Below, one piece after another: positions 16,484-24,656 of a stretch of DNA of 64,000 nt. The position numbers were made by a program, and so were the translations under genes. Positions within the stretch are counted from its first letter, which is position 1. Each line of letters starts with the position of its first letter. A model generated the notes under the pieces. It saw only the letters and a list, made by a program, of their open reading frames with translations, ran no database searches and was not told the origin of the DNA. The stretch lies in contig CAVOXR010000014.1 in NCBI GenBank assembly GCA_963700475.1, positions 1 through 64,000 on the forward strand, in the 5' to 3' direction. This DNA is from Prado023 sp963700475 (GTDB lineage: Bacteria; Actinomycetota; Actinomycetes; S36-B12; CAIYMF01).

Positions 16484-16999
16484 TCAGCTGCCGAACTCCT
16501 CGCGCAGGCGCTCCCCCTTTGCCCGTGCCGCGTCGCGCAGACCGGCCCGGAAGGCGTCCATGTCCGGCCAGAGCCGTGGCTCGGCCACCCCGAGGATCCG
16601 CACTGCGAGCAGGCCGGCGTTGCGCGCCTGGCCGATCCCGACGGTGGCCACGGGCACGCCCGACGGCATCTGCACGATCGACAGCAACGAGTCCATCCCG
16701 TCGAGCATGGGCAGCGGGACCGGCACGCCGATGACGGGCAGGGAAGTGACTGACGCAAGCATCCCGGGCAGGTGCGCGGCGCCACCGGCTCCGGCGATGA
16801 TCACCTTCAGGCCCCGCTCGGCGGCCGACCTCCCGTACTCGAGCATGTCCTCGGGCATCCGGTGGGCGGACACCACGTCCACCTCGTGGGGCACCCCGAA
16901 GTCGCGCAGGACCTGCGCGGCGTCAGCCATCACCACCCAGTCGGAGTCCGAGCCCATGACGACCCCGACCTGGGCCGCGGACACAAGGCGCTCATTCAT
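16484..16999 (-). CDS. purE: N5-carboxyaminoimidazole ribonucleotide mutase
   Basis: 171 residues, usual for class I PurE. Recognisable motifs: VGVVMGSDSDW at the N-terminus (substrate phosphate loop), VVSAHRMPEDMLEYG with the catalytic His near residue 48, VIIAGAGGAAHLPGM, and LPVIGVPV. It converts N5-CAIR to CAIR in purine synthesis. Its start lies eight bases inside the end of purK, so the two are one transcription unit in the order purK-purE. Confidence 0.95.
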   Translation of the reverse strand: MNERLVSAAQVGVVMGSDSDWVVMADAAQVLRDFGVPHEVDVVSAHRMPEDMLEYGRSAAERGLKVIIAGAGGAAHLPGMLASVTSLPVIGVPVPLPMLDGMDSLLSIVQMPSGVPVATVGIGQARNAGLLAVRILGVAEPRLWPDMDAFRAGLRDAARAKGERLREEFGS

Positions 17000-18194
17000 C
17001 GATCACTCCCGTCAGGTAGTCGGCCGCGTGATGGGCCCGTGCGAGCAGCGACTCCAGGTCGTCGCCGGAGACCGTGACGTGGCCGATCTTGCGTCCCGGC
17101 CGGACGTCCTTGCCGTACATGTGGACCTTGAGCCCGGGATCACGGGCCATCACGTGCCGGTAGGCGGAGTACATGTCCGGGTGCTCACCCCCGAGCACGT
17201 TGACCATCACGGTGTACGGCGCGCGGGCGGACGGTGAGCCGAGCGGCAGGTCGAGGACCGCGCGCAGGTGGTTCTCGAACTGGCTGGTGACCGCACCCTC
17301 GATGGACCAGTGCCCGCTGTTGTGCGGGCGCATCGCCAGCTCGTTGACGAGCACCCCGTCCGGGGTGTCGAACAGCTCGACGGCGAGCATCCCGACCACG
17401 TCCAGGGCCTCGGCGATCCTCAGGGCAACCTGCTGGGCGGCCAGGGCGTGCTCGTCGCTCAACCCCGGGCACGGCGCGACGACCTCGGTGCAGATCCCAT
17501 CGGTCTGGACCGTCCGCACGACCGGGTACACCGCAGCCTGCCCGGAGGGCGACCGGGCCACCTGTGCGGCGAGCTCACGGGTGAAGGGCACGTACTGCTC
17601 GACCAACCACTCGACGCCGGGAGCCAGCGGGTTCCCGGACATCACCGACTCCGCCTCGTCCGGGCCGTCGACCACCCAGACCCCGCGCCCGTCGTACCCG
17701 CCACGCGAGACCTTGAGCACCACCGGCCAGGCGTTCACGTCCGCGAACGCCACGACGTCCGCGGCCGAGGCCGCCACCGCCCACGCCGGGCACGGGACTC
17801 CGGCCGCGCTGATCGCCGAGCGCATGTGGACCTTGTCCTGGGCGTGCGCGAGCGCGGCCGGGCCCGGACGCACCTTGACCCCGGCATCGACCAGGGCGGC
17901 GAGGATCGGGCCGGGCACGTGCTCGTGGTCGAACGTCACGACATCACAACCGACCGCGAAGGCAGCGACAGCATCGGGGTCGTCATGCGCGCCCCAGCGG
18001 ATGTCACCGCCGGCCCGGGCCGCGGACTCCGTGGGGCCGGCAGCCAGAACTCGCAGGCCGACGCCCAGGGCGAGGGCAGCCTCCTGGGACATCCGCGCCA
18101 ACTGCCCGCCGCCGATCATCCCCACGACCGGGAACCCCTGGGCAGGGGTCGGCCCGGTCCCGGCTCCGGGGCTGGGCTGGGAACTCTGCGCCAC
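16992..18194 (-). CDS. purK: 5-(carboxyamino)imidazole ribonucleotide synthase
   Basis: 400 residues, ATP-grasp fold. N-terminal VVGMIGGGQLARMSQEAALALG, ATP-binding VVLKVSRGGYDGRGVWVV near residue 160, VEQYVPFTRELAAQV, and metal-binding VNELAMRPHNSGHWSIEGAVTSQ near residue 285. It makes N5-CAIR from AIR, ATP and bicarbonate, the step before PurE. The first ~22 residues are a Gly/Pro/Thr extension. GTG 18194 is preceded by a TAGTGT -10 seven bases away and no ribosome site, suggesting a leaderless mRNA. Divergent from the polysaccharide exporter genes. Confidence 0.95.
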   Translation of the reverse strand: MAQSSQPSPGAGTGPTPAQGFPVVGMIGGGQLARMSQEAALALGVGLRVLAAGPTESAARAGGDIRWGAHDDPDAVAAFAVGCDVVTFDHEHVPGPILAALVDAGVKVRPGPAALAHAQDKVHMRSAISAAGVPCPAWAVAASAADVVAFADVNAWPVVLKVSRGGYDGRGVWVVDGPDEAESVMSGNPLAPGVEWLVEQYVPFTRELAAQVARSPSGQAAVYPVVRTVQTDGICTEVVAPCPGLSDEHALAAQQVALRIAEALDVVGMLAVELFDTPDGVLVNELAMRPHNSGHWSIEGAVTSQFENHLRAVLDLPLGSPSARAPYTVMVNVLGGEHPDMYSAYRHVMARDPGLKVHMYGKDVRPGRKIGHVTVSGDDLESLLARAHHAADYLTGVIDE

Positions 18195-18201
18195 GGACAG
18201 A

Positions 18202-18231
18202 ACACTATCGGCAGCCGGTCGGCACTATCGT
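18202..18231. promoter_or_regulatory. Divergent promoters between purK and the exporter, with a direct repeat
   Basis: TAGTGT (minus, 18202-18207) sits seven bases from the purK GTG. TATCGT (plus, 18226-18231) sits six bases from a GTG at 18238 that opens a six-codon frame ending at 18258, just before the exporter's AGGAG. The octamer CACTATCG occurs twice, at 18203-18210 and 18223-18230, 20 bases apart, so both boxes lie in the same repeat and could share a regulator. Confidence 0.45.
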
Positions 18232-18266
18232 GGGCGCGTGTTGGGTCAGGGCGAGTAGGAGCACCG

Positions 18267-19160
18267 ATGTCCACATCCACGCCGGAACCGCTTCCGGCGC
18301 CCGTCGGCCAGGACCTGCGCGCCCTCGCCGACGAATGGGGCCTGACCTCCAGCTCCGCGCGCCAGCCGATCCGCAGCTACATCCGCGAGCTGTGGACCCG
18401 GCGCGACTTCATCATCTCGATGGCCAGCAGCCGGAACACGGCGCAGTACTCCGACACGGTCCTGGGTCGCTTCTGGCAGGTGCTGGCCCCGATCCTCAAT
18501 GCGATCGTCTACTTCTTCGTCTTCGGCGTCCTGCTGAACACCAGCAAGGGGATCGACAACTACGTGGCCTTCCTGGTGGCCGGCGTGTTCACCTTCACCT
18601 ACACCCAGCGGGCGGTCACAGGCGGCGCCAAGGCGATCGCGAACAACCGCGCGCTGATCCGCGCGATCCACTTCCCGCGTGCGGTTCTGCCCCTGGCAGT
18701 GATCGTCCAGGAGATCCAGCAGCAGATCGTCTCGCTGGTGATCCTGTGCGGCATCGTGTTCCTGACGGGGGAGCCGATCACATGGCACTGGCTGGGACTG
18801 ATCCCGGCGATGCTCCTGCAGACGATGTTCAACGCCGGGCTGTGCATGATGGTCGCCCGCTGGACCGCCGCCAGCCAGGACGTGACCCAGCTGATCCCCT
18901 TCGTGATGACCACATGGCGCTACCTCTCCGGCGTCTTCTACAGCATCTACGTCTTCACCGAGACCGCCCCCCCGTGGGTCCGCGACCTCCTGTTCCTCAA
19001 CCCTGCGACGGTCTACATCGAGCTGGTCCGGGTCTCCCTGATGGCCAGCCACTCGGCGCCGGGATTCCTCTGGTGGTACGCAGCCGCATGGGGAGTCGGG
19101 ACGCTCATCGTCGGCTTCTTCGTGTTCTACCGCGCTGAGGAGTCCTACGCCCGTGGCTGA
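18267..19160 (+). CDS. ABC-2 type polysaccharide/teichoic acid export permease (Wzm/TagG-like)
   Basis: 297 residues from ATG 18267, with AGGAG six bases ahead. After a ~60-residue cytoplasmic N-terminus (IRSYIRELWTRRDFIISMASS) come six hydrophobic segments starting with LGRFWQVLAPILNAIVYFFVF. The conserved amphipathic region NRALIRAIHFPRAVLPLAVIV and the terminal FYRAEESYARG are typical of ABC-2 exporters of O-antigen or teichoic acid. It should move an undecaprenyl-linked polymer across the membrane with the ATPase encoded next, whose start is eight bases inside this gene. Substrate is most likely the TagF/TagE-type polymer implied by other genes here, which is inference. Confidence 0.88.
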   Translation: MSTSTPEPLPAPVGQDLRALADEWGLTSSSARQPIRSYIRELWTRRDFIISMASSRNTAQYSDTVLGRFWQVLAPILNAIVYFFVFGVLLNTSKGIDNYVAFLVAGVFTFTYTQRAVTGGAKAIANNRALIRAIHFPRAVLPLAVIVQEIQQQIVSLVILCGIVFLTGEPITWHWLGLIPAMLLQTMFNAGLCMMVARWTAASQDVTQLIPFVMTTWRYLSGVFYSIYVFTETAPPWVRDLLFLNPATVYIELVRVSLMASHSAPGFLWWYAAAWGVGTLIVGFFVFYRAEESYARG

Positions 19161-20214
19161 CCAGGTTGCGCCGGGGCAGCCCGGGACTCCCGTCGCGGAA
19201 CGAGCTCCGACGGTCGTCTGCGACGACCTCAACGTCGTGTACAAGGTCATGTCCCAAGGGGGGTCGTCCTCGGCAGCGGTCTCGGCTCGCAAGCTGCTGC
19301 GCGGGCAGGGTCGCGGGGAGGTCTACCGACGGGTCCACGCCGTGCGGGGTGTCTCCTTCGTCGCGCGCGAGGGTGACGCCATCGCGCTGATCGGTCGCAA
19401 CGGCTCGGGCAAGTCGACCCTCCTGCGCGCCATCGCGGGCCTGCTCCCGGCTGAGACCGGCGCGGTCTACACCTCGGGCAAGCCCTCGTTGCTCGGCGTG
19501 AATGCGGCCCTGATGCGTGACCTCTCCGGAGAGCGCAACATCCTCCTGGGCTGCATGGCCATGGGCATGACCCGCGAGCAGGCGGTCGCCCGCCGGGACT
19601 GGATCGTGGAGTTCGCCGACCTCGGCGAGTTCATCAGCCTGCCCATGACTGCCTACTCATCAGGCATGGCCGCCCGGCTGCGCTTCGCGATCGCGGCGTC
19701 GATGAGCCACGAGATCCTGATGATCGACGAGGCCCTTGCCACCGGCGATGCCGAGTTCCGTCGCCGCAGCGAGAAGCGAATCATGCAGCTGCGCGACGAA
19801 GCGGGCACGGTGTTCCTCGTCTCGCACTCCCTGGGCGTGGTCAGGATGACCTGCAACCGGGCGATCTGGCTGGAGAAGGGCGAGATCGTCATGGACGGCG
19901 AGGCCAACGTGGTGGTGGACGCCTACGAGGCGATGTACGACCCGGAGCAGGAGGCACAGGAGCGCAAGCGCCTGCGGGCCAAGAAGCGCCGCGAGCGCCT
20001 CGCCGCAGATGAGGCCGCCCTGAAGGTGGCCGAGGAGGCTCGGGCCCAGCGCGAGGCCGCGGCGGCTGTGGCGGCCGGGTCGACCGTCCCGAGCGTGCCG
20101 GCCGGACCATCGGCATCGGTCGACCCACCTCCCGTCCCCAGCGCCACGGATGCCCCAGTGCCGGCTGGGACCGGACCCGAGGGCGAGCCGGCCGACGTTG
20201 AGCGGCCCGCCTGA
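19153..20214 (+). CDS. ABC transporter ATP-binding protein (Wzt/TagH-like)
   Basis: 353 residues from GTG 19153, overlapping the permease by eight bases. Walker A GRNGSGKST at residues 81-89, signature YSSGM at 168-172 (the variant typical of Wzt/TagH in place of LSGGQ), Walker B ILMIDEAL with Asp192-Glu193, and H-loop region VFLVSHSLGVV. Residues ~255-295 are a Lys/Arg/Glu-rich coiled coil, followed by a Pro/Ala-rich tail to 353. Tails after the ATPase domain in this family may bind the polymer, but this one has no recognisable beta-sandwich. It powers export of the lipid-linked polymer. Followed two bases later by the GluQ-RS gene on the same strand. Confidence 0.88.
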   Translation: MADQVAPGQPGTPVAERAPTVVCDDLNVVYKVMSQGGSSSAAVSARKLLRGQGRGEVYRRVHAVRGVSFVAREGDAIALIGRNGSGKSTLLRAIAGLLPAETGAVYTSGKPSLLGVNAALMRDLSGERNILLGCMAMGMTREQAVARRDWIVEFADLGEFISLPMTAYSSGMAARLRFAIAASMSHEILMIDEALATGDAEFRRRSEKRIMQLRDEAGTVFLVSHSLGVVRMTCNRAIWLEKGEIVMDGEANVVVDAYEAMYDPEQEAQERKRLRAKKRRERLAADEAALKVAEEARAQREAAAAVAAGSTVPSVPAGPSASVDPPPVPSATDAPVPAGTGPEGEPADVERPA

Positions 20215-20216
20215 CG

Positions 20217-21017
20217 GTGCTGGTCACCCGGATCGCCCCCACGCCAAGCGGCTTCCTGCACGTCGGCAACGCCGTGAACGCAGTGCTGACCCAGTGGATC
20301 ACGCGCGCCCACGACGGCCGGCTCCTGCTGCGCATCGACGACTTCGACACCGGTCGGGCACGCCCGACCTACCTCGAGGACGTGTTCCGCACCCTGGACT
20401 GGCTGGAGATCGACATCGATGACGGCCCCTCGGGGCCGGCGGACTTCCAGTCGTCCTGGTCGATGTCCACCCGCATCGACCAGTTCCGCAGTGCGCGGGA
20501 TCGCCTGATGCAGGGCGGGCACGACAGCGTCTTCGTGTGCCGGTGCTCGCGGCACGACCTGGACGAGCGCGGACGGTGCGTGGCCCGCTGCCGGGAGCAG
20601 CACCTGACCTTGACACCGGGCAACTCAGCGCTGCGGATGTCGGTCACCGACGGATCATCACGTGGGCTCCCCCTGCCCCCCGGGGACCACGTGATCTGGC
20701 GCCGCGACGACCTGCCCGCCTACCAGCTGGGCTCGGTCGTCGCCGACGAGGACCTGGGCGTGACGGCGATCGTGCGCGGGGTCGACCTCGTGGCATCCTC
20801 CGCCCTGCAGCTCCACCTGGCCCAGCTGCTCCCCGCGCCGGGCTTCCACGACGTCGACCTGCGCCACCACGCGCTTGTTGCCGCCACCGACGGCCACAAG
20901 CTGAGCAAGAGCGCGGGAGCCCAGGCCCATCCCCTGGAGCACACCGATCACCTGCGGGAGCAGGTGCGCGACTGGGCGGCGGCCCTCGGGGCGCCGATCG
21001 GGATCGCCCGGCCCTGA
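20217..21017 (+). CDS. gluQ: Glutamyl-Q tRNA(Asp) synthetase-like protein
   Basis: 266 residues from GTG 20217. A class I synthetase catalytic core without an anticodon domain: HIGH-like APTPSGFLHVGNAV (His15), RIDDFDTGRARP, zinc-site cysteines CRCSRHDLDERGRCVARC near residues 105-122, WRRDDLPAYQLGSVV, and a KMSKS-like DGHKLSKSAG (228-232). GluQ-RS attaches glutamate to queuosine of tRNA(Asp). Actinobacteria often lack a full queuosine pathway, so the in vivo substrate could differ. Placed two bases after the ABC ATPase, so it may simply ride on that transcript. Other possibility: a truncated glutamyl-tRNA synthetase paralogue with another role. Confidence 0.8.
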   Translation: MLVTRIAPTPSGFLHVGNAVNAVLTQWITRAHDGRLLLRIDDFDTGRARPTYLEDVFRTLDWLEIDIDDGPSGPADFQSSWSMSTRIDQFRSARDRLMQGGHDSVFVCRCSRHDLDERGRCVARCREQHLTLTPGNSALRMSVTDGSSRGLPLPPGDHVIWRRDDLPAYQLGSVVADEDLGVTAIVRGVDLVASSALQLHLAQLLPAPGFHDVDLRHHALVAATDGHKLSKSAGAQAHPLEHTDHLREQVRDWAAALGAPIGIARP

Positions 21018-21060
21018 GCCGGGAGGTGCGCGTGACGCGCCGACGACCTCACGCCCGCGA

Positions 21061-21802
21061 TCAGAGTTCCAGCGCCCGCTCGCCGGTCAGCGTGCTGTGG
21101 ATCCGCGGGTTGTGCGCCTGGAACCAGTCGCCGGATGAGGTATGGATCAGCACGCCCGTGACCACCGCGGTCTGGACCTCCCGCTCGGGCACGGAGGCAC
21201 CCTGGATCCAGCTCAAGAGGTCGCGGAGGTCCTCATCGATGACCCGCGCGACGATCTGTGTGAGCTCCACCGGCTCGGGGATGTCCCCGTAGACCAGGGC
21301 GGTGAGGACGCGCTCGCGCAGGAGGCTCATCTCGGGGTCGACAGGGTCATAGCCGAGCTTGAGCCGACTGGTGAGCAGCTCGTCGCGGAACGCCATGAGC
21401 GCACCGCAGGTGCGTGAGGAGCCCTCCTGGTGCTCGCGGCGCAGGTAGCCGAAAGTGCCCGCTTGGTCCACGCCGATATGGGCAGCGGCGACCACGACGT
21501 AGCGCACCGGCCACCCGGGCTCCCGTGGCGCGTGGCTGGCCATCGCGGCGATCCCGGTGCGCCCGATCGGTCAGCAGCCCTCCCAACGATCCCAGCTGGA
21601 ACGCCGGGCCCCACCCGGCCTCGAGCTGGGCGACGAACGGGAAGCACACCTCGTCGCGACACGTGCCCACCGCAAGCAGGGCGGTCTCGGCGTCGAAGCC
21701 TGCGCTCGCGCACCGGTCGCGCCAGGTGGCGATGAACTCCCTGGCCGGCACCGCCCCCGGGAACTCGTCGCGGATCTGCCTCGCGAGCGTCCGGGTAGGC
21801 AT
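21061..21802 (-). CDS. LCIB/LCIC-type (beta-like) carbonic anhydrase homologue; frame broken near 21,565
   Basis: Translation from ATG 21802 gives 77 good residues ending FQLGSLGGLL. The next frame then continues with GRTGIAAMASHAP, RYVVVAAAHIGVDQAGTFG, REHQEGSSRTCGALMAF and DPVDPEMSLLRERV, ending at 21061. Start-to-stop length is 742 bases, one over a multiple of three. The order CRDE (Cys48, Asp50), SLGGL, G-x-TG-x2-AMA-x-H-P, VVVAAAHIGVD and S-x2-CGA matches the algal 'limiting-CO2-inducible' B/C proteins, whose Cys, His and Cys ligate zinc and whose Asp serves the beta-type carbonic anhydrase site. I recognise this from memory of the LCIB family. It follows the aldose epimerase by seven bases and converges on gluQ. 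CO2 hydration is therefore plausible if the frame is truly intact. Confidence 0.65.
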
Positions 21803-21809
21803 CGCGGCC

Positions 21810-22802
21810 TCAGCTGGTGCGGTCCACCGAGATGGTGAACGCGGCCCGGAAGGTGCCCCCTCGGGGGACGACCTCCATCGGGTCCTGTCCGGAGAACGGG
21901 TCGCTGGCCGCAGTCATTGGCTCGATGCAGATGTGGTCGCGGTGCGGCGGGCCGTACAGGATCGCCCAGTCGTAGCCCATGTCGAACCGGATCGACATCC
22001 TCCGGCCGTTGCCGCGGATGTAGGCGGTCGTTCCGTTGGCGACATCGGCGTACAGGTCGTCCAGCGCCCGGTCGCCGAGCTTGCCGATGATCGGCTCGAC
22101 CTCCTCGCGGGTGCCTGTCGGCAGCTTGGTGGAATCCAGCGGGCAGCGCTGCGTGAAGGGGAAGTAGACGTCCCACTCGCTGCGCTCGAGGCCCGGGATC
22201 GACAGGTACGGGTGCCAGCCGAATGCGATCGGCACCTCGTCCTGGCCGGTCGCGATGATCGCCGTGCTGAACGTCAACGAGGTCGCCCGAAGTGTGACCT
22301 TGAGCTCGATGTGGTGCTCGAACGGGAACGCGGCGAAGTCGATCCGCTTCTGGTCGAAGACCAGCCGGGCGGTGATCCACGCCTCGTCGGCGTTCGCCTC
22401 GACCTCGACGATGTCCCAGTCGCTGCTGCCCCGCAGCAGCCCGTGGATCGGCTGGCCGTAGACGTCGAACCGGAGGTTGGGCGTGTTCGGGTTCACGTCG
22501 ATGCGCCGCACGCCCCCGCCCTCGTGGACGACGGCGTAGGCCATCTTGCCCAGGCGGTTGGCCCACGGCGCGAGGATGGGGACGCCGAACGTCCGTCCGG
22601 TCTCGATGTATCCGGCCAGGCCGTAGCGCTGGCCGAGCATCTCCTCGCCGTCGTGGGTCATCGAGTTGCAGACCATGCCCGCCTTCGGCACGAACGAGGC
22701 CGTGACGTTCGCCGGCGAGTGCAGGGTGACGACCTCGAGCTCGGGGAACTCCGGATGGGGACCGCGGGTGATCTCGTACACGTCGATGAGCCTATTGCCC
22801 AC
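21810..22802 (-). CDS. Aldose 1-epimerase family protein
   Basis: 330 residues, GTG start at 22802. Family landmarks: the substrate-binding Asn/Arg of PILAPWANRLGKMAY near residue 88, the catalytic-region His of YGQPIHGLLR near 125, IAFGWHPYLSIPG near 200 with the second His, and the catalytic Glu likely in HICIEPMTAASDPF near 300. It interconverts alpha and beta anomers of hexoses (or hexose-6-phosphates in the YeaD branch). No signal peptide. It lies between an acyl-CoA dehydrogenase (30 bases upstream) and the LCIB-like gene, same strand, probably one operon. Exact sugar unknown. Confidence 0.85.
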   Translation of the reverse strand: MGNRLIDVYEITRGPHPEFPELEVVTLHSPANVTASFVPKAGMVCNSMTHDGEEMLGQRYGLAGYIETGRTFGVPILAPWANRLGKMAYAVVHEGGGVRRIDVNPNTPNLRFDVYGQPIHGLLRGSSDWDIVEVEANADEAWITARLVFDQKRIDFAAFPFEHHIELKVTLRATSLTFSTAIIATGQDEVPIAFGWHPYLSIPGLERSEWDVYFPFTQRCPLDSTKLPTGTREEVEPIIGKLGDRALDDLYADVANGTTAYIRGNGRRMSIRFDMGYDWAILYGPPHRDHICIEPMTAASDPFSGQDPMEVVPRGGTFRAAFTISVDRTS

Positions 22803-22832
22803 CGAGCACCGAGGCGCACCCCGGCCGGCGGG

Positions 22833-23990
22833 TCACTCGACGGGCATCCCCAGGTCACGGGCGATCAGCATCCGCTGGACCTCGGAGGTGCCCTCACCGA
22901 TCTCGAGGATCTTGGCGTCGCGGTAGAACCGGCCCACGGCGGAGTCGACCATGAACCCGAACCCACCATGCACCTGCGTGGCCGCGCGCGCGTTGTCCAT
23001 CGCCGCCTCGGAGGAGTACAGCTTGGCGATGCTGGCCTCGCGGGCGAACGGCAGCCCTGCGTGCATGAGCCCGGCCGCCTGACGCCACGCCAGCCGGGAC
23101 AGGTGGGCTCGGACCTCCATGTCGGCGATCATGAACTGGATCGCCTGCCTGCCCGCGATCGGCTGGCCGAAGGACTCGCGCGTGGCCGAGTAGGCCAGCG
23201 ACTCGTCCACGCAGCCCTGGGCCAGGCCCGTGGCCAGTGCGGCGATCGCCACCCGGCCCTCGGCCAGGATGGACAGGAACTGCGCGTAGCCACGCCCGCG
23301 CACGCCCACGAGGTTGGCCAGGGGCACGCGAACGTCGGTGAAGCTCAGCTCGTGGGTGTCCGAGGCGTTCCAGCCGACCTTGGCGTACTCCGGAGCCACC
23401 TCGAAGCCCGGAGTCCCGGAGGGCACGATGATCGCCGAGATCTCGGGGCGGCCGTCGGCACGGGTGCCGGTCACCGCCGTCACGGTCACCAGACCGGTGA
23501 TCGCCGTCCCGGAGTTGGTGATGAACGACTTCGACCCGTTGATCACCCAGTCGTCACCGTCGATGACCGCCGTCGTGCGCACGCTGCCCGCGTCCGAGCC
23601 GCTGCCCGACTCGGTCAGGCCGAAGGCGCCGAGCATCTCGCCGGCGGCCATCCTCGGAAGCCACGTGGCCCTCTGCTCCTCGGTGCCGAAGCGCAGGATC
23701 GGCATGGCGCCCAGGGACACCCCCGCCTCCAGGGTGATCGCGACGGACGAGTCGACCCTGGCGAGCTCCTCGATCGCGACGCACAGCGCGACGTAGTCCC
23801 CGCCCATCCCCCCGTACTCCTCGGGGATCGGGAGGCCGAACAGCCCCATCTCGCCCATCCGGCGCACCAGCGGAAGCGGGAACTCCCCCCGTCGGTAGTA
23901 GTCGCCGATGACGGGCGCGACCTCGTCATGGGCGAAGCGGGCAACCACCTCACGCAGCTCGTCGTGCTCGGGGGAGAGGTCGAGATCCAT
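22833..23990 (-). CDS. Acyl-CoA dehydrogenase
   Basis: 385 residues from ATG 23990, chosen for AGGAGG about seven bases upstream. Flavin motif AFGLTESGSGSDAGSVRTTAV near residue 125, SFITNSG, and the C-terminal QVHGGFGFMVDSAVGRFYRDAKILEIGEGTSEVQRMLIARDLG with the catalytic Glu in EGTSE. It resembles mycobacterial FadE20/isovaleryl-type enzymes that oxidise short or branched acyl-CoAs. A TACCGT box about 35 bases upstream fits a promoter with a short leader. Likely first gene of the operon with the aldose epimerase and LCIB-like protein; divergent from gtrA. Confidence 0.87.
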   Translation of the reverse strand: MDLDLSPEHDELREVVARFAHDEVAPVIGDYYRRGEFPLPLVRRMGEMGLFGLPIPEEYGGMGGDYVALCVAIEELARVDSSVAITLEAGVSLGAMPILRFGTEEQRATWLPRMAAGEMLGAFGLTESGSGSDAGSVRTTAVIDGDDWVINGSKSFITNSGTAITGLVTVTAVTGTRADGRPEISAIIVPSGTPGFEVAPEYAKVGWNASDTHELSFTDVRVPLANLVGVRGRGYAQFLSILAEGRVAIAALATGLAQGCVDESLAYSATRESFGQPIAGRQAIQFMIADMEVRAHLSRLAWRQAAGLMHAGLPFAREASIAKLYSSEAAMDNARAATQVHGGFGFMVDSAVGRFYRDAKILEIGEGTSEVQRMLIARDLGMPVE

Positions 23991-24099
23991 GGGGCGCCTC
24001 CTGGGGCTGTGGTGACAGTTCCCACGGTAGGCGATGGTGGTGAGACACTTCACAGGGCAGGGTGGTGTGCGCGGTCACGTGAATGGGTAACCAGCGCGC

Positions 24100-24627
24100 A
24101 TGACACAGGCGCAGGCACAGGCACAGGTGGTGGGGTCGACCGTGGACGGACAGGCACAGGGCCGCGTGTCCGGTGCAGCACGGCGCCTGGGCAGCGAGAT
24201 CGCCAAGTTCGGCACGGTCGGCGCCATCGCCTTCGTCATCGACGTGAGCCTGTTCAACATCCTGCGCGCGGGAGTGCTGTCCGACAGCCCGCTGACTGCC
24301 AAGACGATCAGCGTGATCGTCGCCACCGCGTTCGCCTACGTGGCCAACCGGAACTGGACCTACCGCGACCGTGCGCGGACCGGCTACGGCCGGGAGACGG
24401 CGCTGTTCTTCGCGACCAACGCCGCCGCCCTGCTCATCTCGTGGGCGTGCCTGGCCTTCACGCACTACCTGCTCGGCCTCGACAGCCAGCTCGCCGACAA
24501 CATCAGCGGCAACGTGATCGCCGTCGGCCTGGGCACGATGTTCCGGTTCTGGGTGTACCGCACGTGGGTGTTCCCGACCGAGGATCCGGTCGTGGCCCCG
24601 GCAGCGGACCCCTCGCCGAGCCTCTGA
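24100..24627 (+). CDS. GtrA-family membrane protein
   Basis: 175 residues. The N-terminal 25 residues contain Gln-Ala repeats (MTQAQAQAQVV...). Four hydrophobic segments follow: KFGTVGAIAFVIDVSLFNIL, KTISVIVATAFAYVANRNWTY (the conserved NRxWTF/Y-type motif), an Ala/Leu-rich third segment, and GNVIAVGLGTMFRFWVYRTWVF. GtrA proteins carry or flip polyprenyl-phosphate sugars across the membrane for modification of surface polymers. In mycobacteria a GtrA protein sits close to purK/birA as here. The opposite strand stays open across this whole gene as a continuation of the cyclase gene. Confidence 0.85.
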   Translation: MTQAQAQAQVVGSTVDGQAQGRVSGAARRLGSEIAKFGTVGAIAFVIDVSLFNILRAGVLSDSPLTAKTISVIVATAFAYVANRNWTYRDRARTGYGRETALFFATNAAALLISWACLAFTHYLLGLDSQLADNISGNVIAVGLGTMFRFWVYRTWVFPTEDPVVAPAADPSPSL

Positions 24628-24656
24628 CCTCAAGGACCCCAGGCGTCGCGCCGACG

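Noticed and set aside
21028..21040. Short hairpin GCGCG-TGA-CGCGC after gluQ as a terminator
   Set aside because: Only 5 bp with a 3-base loop and no T-run; common by chance at this GC content.
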